DNA of 47,647 nt from Herpomyces periplanetae (taxonomy: Eukaryota; Ascomycota; Laboulbeniomycetes; Herpomycetales; Herpomycetaceae). How positions within the stretch are numbered: the first letter of the stretch is position 1; each line of letters opens with the position of its first letter. Below are positions 11,301-20,230 of the stretch, piece after piece. Made by a program: the position numbers and the translations under genes. Below the pieces are notes generated by a model that did not search any database, was not told the DNA's origin, and worked only from the letters and a program-made list of their open reading frames with translations. The stretch covers positions 1 to 47,647 of the forward strand of contig WMKJ01000100.1 in NCBI GenBank assembly GCA_009733715.1. The letters run 5' to 3'.

Positions 11301-11918
11301 TTCAAGTCGATTCCGACTTGAGTACACCGCTAACATCTCATTGTATACAGTGCCTTTGTCAGTTCCATTTCCATCAACATGATGAATTTCCGTTAGAAAA
11401 ACATCATCTTTTAACAGTGGCCTGAAAACATGATCCATGGATACCATCATGTATTTAAACAAGCTATTCGCATCAACACTGTGAACAACATAAGTTGTAC
11501 GACGCTGTCCTGCTCGCGCATTGAAGTATACACCGGTTCGCTGCGCCCATGTTGTCAAATATCTCGTGAAGGGTCCCATCTTTGACCCAAAAAATGCCAT
11601 ATGCTCCAATGTATGTGGTTCTCCATTATCCGATGTAGGCTCTGTCCTTATTGTTATCTCCAAGAACATACCAGGAACCTTAACCCTGCCAATTCCAACC
11701 GTTAACCCCGTTGTCAACGACCTATAATATACAAGCTCCCCAGGGACACGTGAAAGGTTATACGATGAAATAACTTCGAATCGATCGGCCACATTTTCCG
11801 TTATACTGTCATACAAATTTTGAATACGATCGCAATAGTCTCCATTAATATTTGACTGTGCAAAAATTTCATTGAATATGCCCACTGTCAAAAGAGTGCC
11901 AATGGTCAGGAGCTTCAT
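8388..11918 (-). CDS. Large M16C-type zinc metallopeptidase with signal peptide
   Basis: This is a 1176-residue intronless member of the insulinase/pitrilysin superfamily. It most resembles the C05D11.1/YOL098C group, recognised from the run PHTLEH-FFGSK, TEIHHVDGNG and VYNEM. The inverted zinc motif HxxEH is H102, E105, H106, and the likely third ligand is Glu194 in NEM. The remainder looks like the repeated half-domains of the family, with a Pro/Thr/Gln-rich linker around residues 290-330. The N-terminus (MKLLTIGTLLTVGIF then NEIFAQ) looks like a cleavable signal peptide, with NxS/T sequons beyond it. That would put the enzyme in the secretory pathway or outside the cell, whereas the named relatives are regarded as intracellular. 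The catalytic residues are intact. The 1.3 kb upstream is pyrimidine-rich on the coding strand. Substrate unknown. Confidence 0.85.
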   Translation of the reverse strand: MKLLTIGTLLTVGIFNEIFAQSNINGDYCDRIQNLYDSITENVADRFEVISSYNLSRVPGELVYYRSLTTGLTVGIGRVKVPGMFLEITIRTEPTSDNGEPHTLEHMAFFGSKMGPFTRYLTTWAQRTGVYFNARAGQRRTTYVVHSVDANSLFKYMMVSMDHVFRPLLKDDVFLTEIHHVDGNGTDKGTVYNEMLAVYSSRNRLERIAFMRSIFPQNNGHHWVSGGSPEALRKLSLESIRKFHKKYYVPQNALLTLTGPINTEQALRAIIGVEDAVFLNKELTFDYRCSAQNPTNENLPANTATGTTAAEQPQTVPSPAVNPLVQGVRLTSEGSVEQAFAQNDNRLPPSPNTIRADWRERFPPLPKPLYSSFMEPFNSTQIVEVYIPAESSSSGTVMIGISTKLPRTGLIRTAIDVLNVALTSDRSPVSEWVKANKFVGPVLFETSSYDRYVTLVRITGTKNEEMYEAYKQFFGVLQNMYRTKLDKSMIATTLDGVTERKKRVVGDFINAFSAIAPIDFTLFGGNGSFIAEELNFEGYMQELYRWTIDQWNEFFRKVYLDDNHRAVFAKGSKELSVQLREQDKQRTIRQRNSMTVAQRKARDDQLAIVRDNNEAPVPVEYLPKVEPIDVNGLSTLIPDVPYSFTPGWNKRFANAEPLESAAQFQRLTDEQGAQQLDLPIVFMEDPFGSLVISITTENVDVPIEKLYLLRALVDTFFNVGYTVNGFNMTADESIKALRLFSSRGFSLGLGGVSQYSVNLTVAGPSKAYDLMVQWIEAFYFGVNYDIVSLKKALEPRLKNLQSRSKDLFNQIGSISNIMTRIHDSAMMLADDSIAEKMIERFLRELAQDPARTINELLMVRQRVLVSPRTRIFVSGPLREQASIVQPWKRFSDRIEREFGSYEKFTQLVAGSPPVPGSPARPNRAGVSPIQFGKTTFIVPFNSIESGQAILMVQGPKNLTNTEFTNLMTYLKFITPLTQPILRYIRAAGLGYSLNFDFSRETGTLTFRILRSSNPAAAYELARTIVLEYYTGARQYSEEESIMASNAASTRVAVEFSSRDQVVTSRQRELFLGGGSGRTVTFEENLRKPVAAEKQLTAAQMGEFARQWIIPLFMESRATTVLACASNLVDDQVRRLQSPYIVGNDTVPGHTARVVSYDEIFNIYTTDIFGIKPRSGR

Positions 11919-14900
11919 CCTCTTTCAAAATATTTTTCACCGGTTTAAACTTGTAAAGTAAAAGAATACAATACCAAGCAGCAATGAGAATATCTCAAAC
12001 TCAATGTCGCTTGGGAAGCGTTATATATTTGAAGAGACAAAGCGAAGGAATCAACGAGCTTTAGAAAGTCGGGCGGGATACGAAAAACATTGATTGTATA
12101 AGGCTAAGGAAGTTAAGCTTGTGCCTAAATCCTGCTATCGGAATATGACCGAAATGGTTATCTTGGAAGATAATATACGACAAATCGAAAAAAGACAGAA
12201 CATCATCAACATGACAGACGCTGGAATGATATACGAGGTCCAAACTATAAATTTAGCCATTCCACTTTCCCAGCCAGACCTGCCACAAAGAACATCAGGA
12301 TCAAATCGATAAAATGCGCATTGAAAAAAAGAGAAAACAGAGATGAGGGATTATAGCTGAAATTAATGCTAGCCCTTTGGCATGCTGTGTTTAGCAGGAG
12401 TATTTTAAATGAATTCCATAAGGTCATTTAATGTGGAGTGAGAGAAGGTTGTAGATAAGTAACGGAGACTGCATATGAATAAATTGAAGACTCACATTAA
12501 CAAACATAACTGTCACAGAGATTGCATTAACCGGACGTTAAAAATTGTTAAGTTTGGCTTTTGGTGATGTTGATTAAATCAACAGGGTGTGCAACAAAAA
12601 CATGTATTGATGCTTGAGGAAGTAAAGTCATGGTGTTAAATGGTTCGCACGATGGTGTTATATTGAACGAATTTGATGCACCGAGAAGCATGGAGTGACT
12701 TCAATGGATTGACAGCCAAAAACATAACAGTACCAATGGGAGAAATAGTTTGGTCCAACAGCGAAGATGGTGACATGAGAAGTCAAAACACAATAGTGAA
12801 CCTGCGTAAAATAAATTAACCATATGCAGCGAAAATCACTGTTAATAGTGAAACAAATAAGCTAGAGGAGACGTTTGGAGGGATAATATTGGAGAATAGA
12901 TACGATAGGGTATGTATGATTAAACAGTCAATATGGTTTTGGGAACCGCTAGGCTGAAGTCCCTTACAGGTCAGGGTTATGAATGAGGTACAAAGTGTTT
13001 TTGGAGGGGATAAACAACGGTAATACAGAAAAGAAACAGAATTATTGATATGCTTGTAAACCTCTAACAGTAACTGGCCCGAGGAAGGGCAAGATTAAGA
13101 TATCGGTTCACATCGGATAGGAGTATAGAATGTTAGGAGTGAGTATAGGAAAAAGTGAAAATTCCCAAAAACCAATTGCTTAGAGAAATGGAAAGGAAAA
13201 TTGAGCAAATAACTTCAATGTGTTTCCCAATTGGAAGATGGTAAAATTCCAATACGGTCCAAAAAGATGACTAGCATATTTAGAATGATCAATTTCTGTT
13301 GCTGCGTAGCCTCCATTCGGACTAACGCATTAAATCCCTTTTTTTACGTACAAACCACACAACGGCTTTAATTTCGGGCATAAAATGAACATTTTAAATA
13401 TCATGAGCACCGACGCGTCAGACTTATATAGTTGTACTTGGGAGAGATTTGATGCGGTAATAATAGAAATAATTATCCAATAACCAAAATTCATAATTTG
13501 ATTTAACAAAAAATCTCAATTTCCATGGTGTGGTGAAAAGAATTCTTCTGTGCAATCTCAAGGACAAAAATAAAATAAAAAATCACAAGAAAACCTCCGA
13601 AAACTTGCCATTTGTACAATTTCGGTGATCGTCGACGCGATTTTGTGGAAAACCCCGGATAAAAAAAAACCCCTCTCCGAACAGCCGAAAACGAGGCATC
13701 ACGTGGTGGATATCAGGACACGGTAGGCACAAGCCACATTGGTCAGCTTAAGGAGAAGAGCTACTGCCGGTTTTGGGGGCTCGGATAAAATCTTCCGAAG
13801 TTGGAAAACGGAATCACGTGTTGCAGTGATATGGCGCAGGATTTTGACAATTTTCCTTTTTGGGAAATTTTTTGAAGGGAGATTTTTCAGTATAAGTTTA
13901 AGTAATTTATTATGCGGTCAACTAGTCAGTGTATTCTATGCGAGTAATGGTTTTGTCATGTTAAAATTTAAGGCTATACTACAGTTTATTCACTTAAGTG
14001 TATAAGCTAAATTACTCGATAAATTGAATGTAGGATGAGATAAATTTTCTTGGTTAGCTTTACGCTGTCTATCTTGAGCATTAGGTTAAAACTTGCTAAA
14101 TAGTTTTAGACAGTTTTATTGAATTCATGATACTTAATGTTTTGTTTAAGTTACCTTTTTCTTAAATAGTCCACAAGTACATATTATTCCATAGGAGTAG
14201 TTAGATATAGATAATTTAAGTGAGCAAAAAACATGATTTTATCAACGATACTCAAGATATTTACAATACTTGTATAGATCTTTCTTGATGCTCTGGGGGG
14301 ATAGTTTTTTACAGTATCTTGATAACGGAATTGTAAAGTTGAAATCTTGCTATCAATATGTCCACAATATTACAATATTTTCCTGTGAAAAATTATTTCA
14401 CAAATTCCATCACCAGAACTATATGGTAGGCGTATAGTTGAGCTGTATTCCTTATAAGGTCATAGCGTAGCATAGCTTAATTTTAGTATTGTTAATTTAG
14501 CACAAGAGTTATTCATTGTGGGTGAATTGAAATAAATAGCAGTCCAGTGGCTGCATAATAATCATGAAAAGTGATATGGCAGTAAGGATTAATTAACATT
14601 ACAATGACTGAGAAAAGGTTGGTTAATTTGGATCACTTTCTTTAAACAATTGGTGTCACACTTAGCGTAGCAATCAAATCATCAGATGGAACAACTTACA
14701 TGAGTATAAAAGAAACGATGAATCTAGCAAAGACTTTGAATATGATGACATCGACTTAAAGTAAGATAATGTAATATCATGACAGGTTAAGGAAAAGAAG
14801 AAACATACTAATGCAACTGGTCTGGACTGGATGTGAGAAAAGAGACACAGCAAGTATTATCCCACGTAAAATGTATTACGACAGTAATCGAAATATGCAA

Positions 14901-15416
14901 CTCGCAATTGAAAGGTGCGTGAAACAATGAAGTGAAGAATTCAACTTTTGTAAATATTGGGCCAGAGTTTGGTTATAAGATTGAACAGGTACGCGGGCAC
15001 GCATACATGCATGAATGAGACTATTCAACATCGTGAACAGCTTAGAGAGATACATACAGCAAACTTTAATATGAAAGGAATTCGAAACTCCAATGGCCAA
15101 GTATACAAAGCTGCGGATTCAAAATGTCCAGCTAGTTTAAGTGCTTCAGTAATATCAAGAGCAAATGGGAGAAAAGCATATCTTCGCATGATATGGCTTG
15201 TACCCATTAAAAGTCCACGTAGGATGGTCTTATTTCACGACGCTCAAGCTATCAAAATGTACTTAAAAATTATAGTACATTTTACTGTAATGGACTAACT
15301 TAATTGGCCATACTATACTGGAATGCAAGTAGGTGATTAATGCAAGTTAATTCGTAAAATATCTCACAACCAGCTAGATAATCCTTGAATAGGCTTACCA
15401 CCGTTTAGCTGATGAT
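11919..15416. other. Gene-poor 3.5-kb region
   Basis: I see no supportable gene. From 11930 to about 13250 the plus strand is purine-rich (41 of 60 at 13081-13140), so the strand upstream of the minus-strand peptidase is pyrimidine-rich. Composition becomes mixed around 13260-13420. Two CACGTG sites occur at 13700-13705 and 13815-13820 in a GC-richer stretch (13620-13830) that could be a promoter. The rest to 15416 is AT-rich and mixed. Open frames such as 14957-15298 are no longer than chance allows and show no domain. A noncoding transcript cannot be excluded. Confidence 0.5.
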
Positions 15417-17621
15417 TTATCCCTGTAATTCGGCAAATCCAGATAGATTTCTAAAGGTCGGAAACTGGGTTATTCTTCGATCAGTCTCTTCAGGCCTGGA
15501 AGTCACTGTATCGACTCTTTTCGCTACCACAGCTTTATCGCTAGACTTGACTTCCGGATTACCCGAGATAACTTGACCCAACTGAACATTATTAGATCGC
15601 TTCATGCTCTGCCTCTCATTTTGAAGGTTTTCACCAGGTTTCGATTTAACGATAACCGGAGCATTACTTGTATTGTCTTCATTGACAGGTAATGATGATA
15701 ACGATGAGGAAGATGAGGATTCTTGATCAACTTTATCCTCCCTATTCCTAATATCTTCTCCATTTACCGTTGATGGAGTCTCGCCCGCTTCCATTAAAAC
15801 TTGTGATAACCTGGTTAACATACCATTAGGTTTACCAGAACGACTTAAACCCGGATATCTTGATTTATTGGACACTCTGCGCAAAGAATATTTCGTTCCC
15901 TGTTTGGACACTTGGGATAATCGGGAAATTTTTTGTGAATAATTCATTTCACTAAGTCGGGATGTCAAGGCTGATGAAGTACTTGTAGACTTTTTATTTG
16001 ATTCCTTGACCATTGATTTAGTGGAAGAATTTCCGTTATTTTTATTACTTTCACCTAAATTGGCCTGATTGGTGGTTACGTTGGAAGCAGTAGGATTTAC
16101 CGCTGAATTCAATGATCCCGTTGTTGTTTGCATCATAATTTCCACGGTTTGGGTACTTACTTGTCGTGGTTTAACTTTAGGCCTTTCTTCGCTGTATTTC
16201 TCATCAGATGTTGACTTTAATAGTAATGGGCCCGGCGCTGAAGGAGAATCTTTAATATTTGCAAAGGATAATGTATTAGGATTAAATTTGATAATTCCAC
16301 TACCGGTGTTTCGCTCAATTTGTGATAACGAAAAGGCAGATTGATGGTGTGATAATGTTGATGTATTCGTTGCTTGATTGTATTGAAATTGATGGGGAAT
16401 AACACAACTTTCTCGTTGATCTAAGCTTCCCCCTTCAATGGACTGATTTCTCTTTGCTGCATTCTCTTTATTAATGAACAATAATGCCCGCATACGTCCA
16501 AGCGAAAATCGAGATGGTGTAGCTACTGGTGTCATATCCATAAAACTAGTAGGTTGCACTGCTGTTGCTGTTTCGGCAGAAGTTTTGATCATCAAGGGTA
16601 ATTTTCTCGTATCAGTTGGGAAAGGTAAAGTTGGAGGTGGTGAAAGTAGTTGAGTTTGACGATTATAATTCTTCCTGTACGTAGCCAAATTACCGCCACT
16701 ACTTCGTTTAGATGCAGAATCACTCATAGCTTTACTATTGCGAGGATTTGTCCAGTAACCGGTCCGAGCTGATAGAGTTCTGGTTATAATAGGGTCAAGT
16801 TGAAGTTTTGGATTCTCAAGATCATCAATCTTGGTAGTTAGCCGATTAGATGAAAATTGTTTATTATCATCATAATCATCATCATGAACATTAATGTTTA
16901 AGGATGGTGGAGATGAAGCATCTTTTACTTCACAAAAGTCCTTTTCATCAAATCGAGATCTCCGTGAAACACCTCGTCTGTAATGTCTAAAAAACCAATA
17001 GAATAAGGAAGAAACTATGCCAAATAGAGCTGAACCTGTAACGATACCGGCTAAAAATGATGCGCCGGAGAATGGTGTAGTCATTTTTTTCATAGTTTCC
17101 TTATTAAAGGTAGACGCTTCGGTTGTTTTGTACATACGATCCATGGACGGTAATTTTGTCATTGCTTTCATGATACAATTTCCATCTGAACGACAATCAT
17201 AACCTAAAGGACAGCAACCTTTACTACAAGTTTGCATTGGAACACTCAAGTTTGCGGTATGAACGGTGGATTCAGGATGTAATGAAGCATTCTGTAACGA
17301 ATTATCACATGAGATTGCTCTAATAAGTTCACAAGTTTCGCCAAAAGGGCAGCATAAAACCGATTCAGTTCCCGTATTATTTAAAGCCAAACAATTAGTA
17401 TTTGCAGGGCAGCAAAATCCCGCAGTGTCGCTGACACTGCATTGCTGTAAAGTATCAATTCCACTACATGACGTAGATCGAGATATTATAGATTTAAATG
17501 ATCGTGAATGTATTTGATTAAAGGAGAATGGATTAGAGCCGTGAGCTAAGGTAATGTAAACGATTAAAATGTGAAATACAGAGAAGTAAAGTGAACGACA
17601 AGTATTTTGTGAGTTCCGCAT
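15417..17621 (-). CDS. Cysteine-rich single-pass membrane protein (CCPxGxxC family)
   Basis: The 734-residue protein starts at the ATG at 17621; a frame extension to 17636 only adds GTG codons. Residues 1-28 look like a signal peptide. The ectodomain carries three CCP motifs (Cys70-71, 90-91 and 136-137), each followed by a further Cys, plus other cysteines and NxS/T sequons. A hydrophobic segment at about 188-211 is followed by basic residues (RHYRRG), giving a type I topology. About 500 Ser/Thr/Asn-rich, probably disordered cytoplasmic residues complete it. I recall similar ectodomains in uncharacterised membrane proteins of filamentous ascomycetes. A wall sensor or receptor role is only a guess from topology. 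The gene is intronless and its coding-strand leader is pyrimidine-rich. Confidence 0.75.
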   Translation of the reverse strand: MRNSQNTCRSLYFSVFHILIVYITLAHGSNPFSFNQIHSRSFKSIISRSTSCSGIDTLQQCSVSDTAGFCCPANTNCLALNNTGTESVLCCPFGETCELIRAISCDNSLQNASLHPESTVHTANLSVPMQTCSKGCCPLGYDCRSDGNCIMKAMTKLPSMDRMYKTTEASTFNKETMKKMTTPFSGASFLAGIVTGSALFGIVSSLFYWFFRHYRRGVSRRSRFDEKDFCEVKDASSPPSLNINVHDDDYDDNKQFSSNRLTTKIDDLENPKLQLDPIITRTLSARTGYWTNPRNSKAMSDSASKRSSGGNLATYRKNYNRQTQLLSPPPTLPFPTDTRKLPLMIKTSAETATAVQPTSFMDMTPVATPSRFSLGRMRALLFINKENAAKRNQSIEGGSLDQRESCVIPHQFQYNQATNTSTLSHHQSAFSLSQIERNTGSGIIKFNPNTLSFANIKDSPSAPGPLLLKSTSDEKYSEERPKVKPRQVSTQTVEIMMQTTTGSLNSAVNPTASNVTTNQANLGESNKNNGNSSTKSMVKESNKKSTSTSSALTSRLSEMNYSQKISRLSQVSKQGTKYSLRRVSNKSRYPGLSRSGKPNGMLTRLSQVLMEAGETPSTVNGEDIRNREDKVDQESSSSSSLSSLPVNEDNTSNAPVIVKSKPGENLQNERQSMKRSNNVQLGQVISGNPEVKSSDKAVVAKRVDTVTSRPEETDRRITQFPTFRNLSGFAELQG

Positions 17622-19110
17622 TGCGAATATCACCACGAAAAATTGAAGATGAGGGGTATAAGACTACTGAAAGAATTAGCATTAAATTAAATGTATATTG
17701 GTAGGGTTAAACCAAAGGAAGAATTGAAATAGCTCCAGCTAAGTGTAGACAAAACAAGCCAGCAGGCAAAGTGGAAGAAGAGAAGAGAATCCCTTCAAGA
17801 TTATCGCAGCGTGCGAACAAGAGTATATATATGTATTAAGGTATGCTTGAATATACATTTTGGTAAATGGAACTCTCAAGAGATTGTACTATCAAATGTG
17901 GATAATTCAAGTTAAATGGACGAGGGTTACCGTAAGATTTCTTTGATAGGACCATTTAGAATCCCCTTCACCTTCATGGTTAATGAAATGGGATACGAGG
18001 GTTTAATCAAGTTAGATTTATGGAACAAAGTTTGAAAACCGTTTAGGTTTGCTCTGAATATCATTGCGAGGGGATGAGGACAAGGGGGATTTAGTCGGCT
18101 GTGTCTAAGAGTAAATGATGGAGAAGTCCAAACCAGTGGATTTCCCATATCTCGGGGATTGGATATGCTGCTAGACAGCGCCCTTGATCGTTTTCTTTGC
18201 TACATCAATAATATACCAAACGAACCTCTTTAAATTTGAAACTTATATTGCTTTTCTTCATATACAACTAACCATTTATTAATCCTTAATTTTCCAACAT
18301 CCCGACCATGTCTACATGTATACCTTAAAGTTAACTTTAGAAAGGATTAACGTAATATTTCTACCCCTAGCAATCATGAAACTATTAGAGCTTATACCTA
18401 TTAGTTTCAGTTTTACATTGATACGTGGAACGGCTTTTTTGCTCTACCTTAGCGTACAACTGCGTTTCTCAGCTCGCAAATTTCATGTAGCTTCATCATT
18501 ACGATGATGAACTTTCTCCAGTAAACTGTACTGGAATTATATATGAATTATCTCTCAACTACATTTTGAACTTTTTACAGCTCCTTTTATTCCCGTAAAT
18601 CGTCCAAATGTCCTTTTAACTTTATGCTTTCCACAATATTTCCTAATCGGGTAATCCTGTCAATTCACTGACAAGTCTGCCATAGTTTTATCTATACAAT
18701 CATCTTCTTCGTCTCACTTGAACTTTTAATCCAAACTTTACACCATACCATTCATTCTCTGATAACATTCGTCTTATCAAAATACCTCTTCCACTTTCTC
18801 CACATATTTTACTGTAAACTATGTCTTTACTTCATGCTATACTATTGATTCGTATAATCGTATAAACGGTTTCTCCTAACGTAAAACCACAACGAACTTA
18901 GCCCATACATCTTATAACAACGCTTTTCCCCTTCCCTTGCTATTAATCAAGATTTCTACGGTCACTTTTGATAAAATTATCCATCATTTACTACCTTTCT
19001 CACTCTCAAGCATACACTACAGCATATTCCCCAATCCTATTGTCCATCAGGTGAGCTGCAATTTCAAATGGTAAGTTTACCCCTTGCATGAATCCTTTAT
19101 TTGATTATTA

Positions 19111-19200
19111 TTCATTCAATCATCCATCCATCCTCCATTCATCACTCATCACCCATCACCTATCATCCATCATCCTCCGTCCACCGACCGTCCGTCCACC
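19111..19200 (+). repeat. CATC/CCATC-rich degenerate tract
   Basis: About 90 nt are built almost wholly of imperfect CATC, CCATC and TCAC units grading into GTCCACCG units. Guanine is nearly absent in the first 60 nt. The tract abuts the paired CACGTGAC sites. It looks like a slippage-derived pyrimidine-biased repeat in a promoter. Confidence 0.7.
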
Positions 19201-19208
19201 TTCCCTCT

Positions 19209-19226
19209 CACGTGACCCCACGTGAC
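19209..19226. promoter_or_regulatory. Tandem CACGTGAC E-box pair
   Basis: CACGTGAC occurs at 19209-19216 and again at 19219-19226, exactly 10 bp apart, so the sites face the same side of the helix. CACGTG is the site of fungal bHLH regulators such as Cbf1 and Pho4 (established). The pair lies about 1 kb upstream of the Dnt1-like start and could be its core regulatory region. Confidence 0.45.
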
Positions 19227-19982
19227 GCCACTTTTTTCTATTTCGCTTGTTTCGCGATGTTTTCACCAACGAATTTTCACTTTTTCCCCAAAAATATTTT
19301 TCAATTATCTTAATCTTTATACTTATATCTTTCTAAAAGTTTTCACTACCTCTCGGGTTTTTCCAATCTATAAAAATTGCGTTCTAAATTCAATATTTAT
19401 TATATTTTCCCGGAACCTTACAATCTACTTATTTTCCTACTACGTTATCTCGTTCGTATCTTTTATATACTTTAAATAAATTTATCTTCAAGACAAATCT
19501 CCCTAAATATCTGGAAATATAAGTTCAAACCTCTTATTTTGTCTTGCTAAACCGTTTCAAATACTTTCACTTCCAGTTTTTAATTGCTGGCTCATATTTT
19601 ATGATAATTCTTCCCTTACTACTTAAATTCGACCGGCATTTACAAATGTACTCTGGTCTTCCACAAATTCCTGTGAGCGCTTTGCCTCTTTATTCCTTCA
19701 TTTTTAAAATTTCCATTAGTTCAAGCAATCTTTTCCTATTAGCCAACCCAAACGCGTCCTCCGTCCCCTCGTCTTTCCTTGACCTTATCTTTCTTATATA
19801 ATCTTAATCCATACCTTCACGTCAATCAAATTTACCGAAACTTTTCCACTACTCCAAATCACCTTTCTCCGTGATCAATTGTCCACCTCTTCACCCTTAT
19901 CATATTTGTGTTGCTTCATCATAACTATCCATCGTATCCATATATCATTTCCTCTTAACTTGCCCACACTTTACTTGCAAAT

Positions 19983-20204
19983 GTAAGTCCCCTAAACATA
20001 TCTTAATTCATCTTCCAGATGACAATTTTTCCCCTCGTTATAATACTTATTCACAATTTTCAAGTTAACATATCTCCCAATTAGCTCTACCGGCGCCGTT
20101 GATTTGGCTAGTATAGCATGCTCAAACATTCACTTCCCTCAATTACATACTCAATGCCCTTCACACCCTAATATACCACCTACTTTTATGTATCTCTGCC
20201 TCAG
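19983..20204 (+). other. Candidate 5' UTR intron of the Dnt1-like gene
   Basis: A GTAAGT donor at 19983 and a pyrimidine-preceded CAG at 20202-20204 bracket 222 nt, with a CCTAAT branch-like sequence near 20170. The acceptor is 26 nt before the ATG at 20231. Transcript data would be needed, so this is inference. Confidence 0.3.
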
Positions 20205-20230
20205 TCGCACTCTTCAACGTAACGTTAACT

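Larger units (their letters stand above)
17622..20230. other. Divergent promoter region (CCP-protein gene / Dnt1-like gene)
   Basis: This 2.6-kb region separates two divergently transcribed genes. The plus strand is purine-rich up to about 18170 and pyrimidine-rich from about 18200 to 20230, so each gene has a pyrimidine-rich coding-strand leader and the sign flips near 18180. It holds a CATC-rich tract (19111-19200), paired CACGTGAC sites and a candidate 5' UTR intron. No gene is supportable inside. Confidence 0.6.

Noticed and set aside
14957-15298. 113-codon open frame in the gene-poor region
   Set aside because: It opens at a TTG, shows no domain or signal, and frames of this length are expected by chance about twenty times in six frames of such a window.
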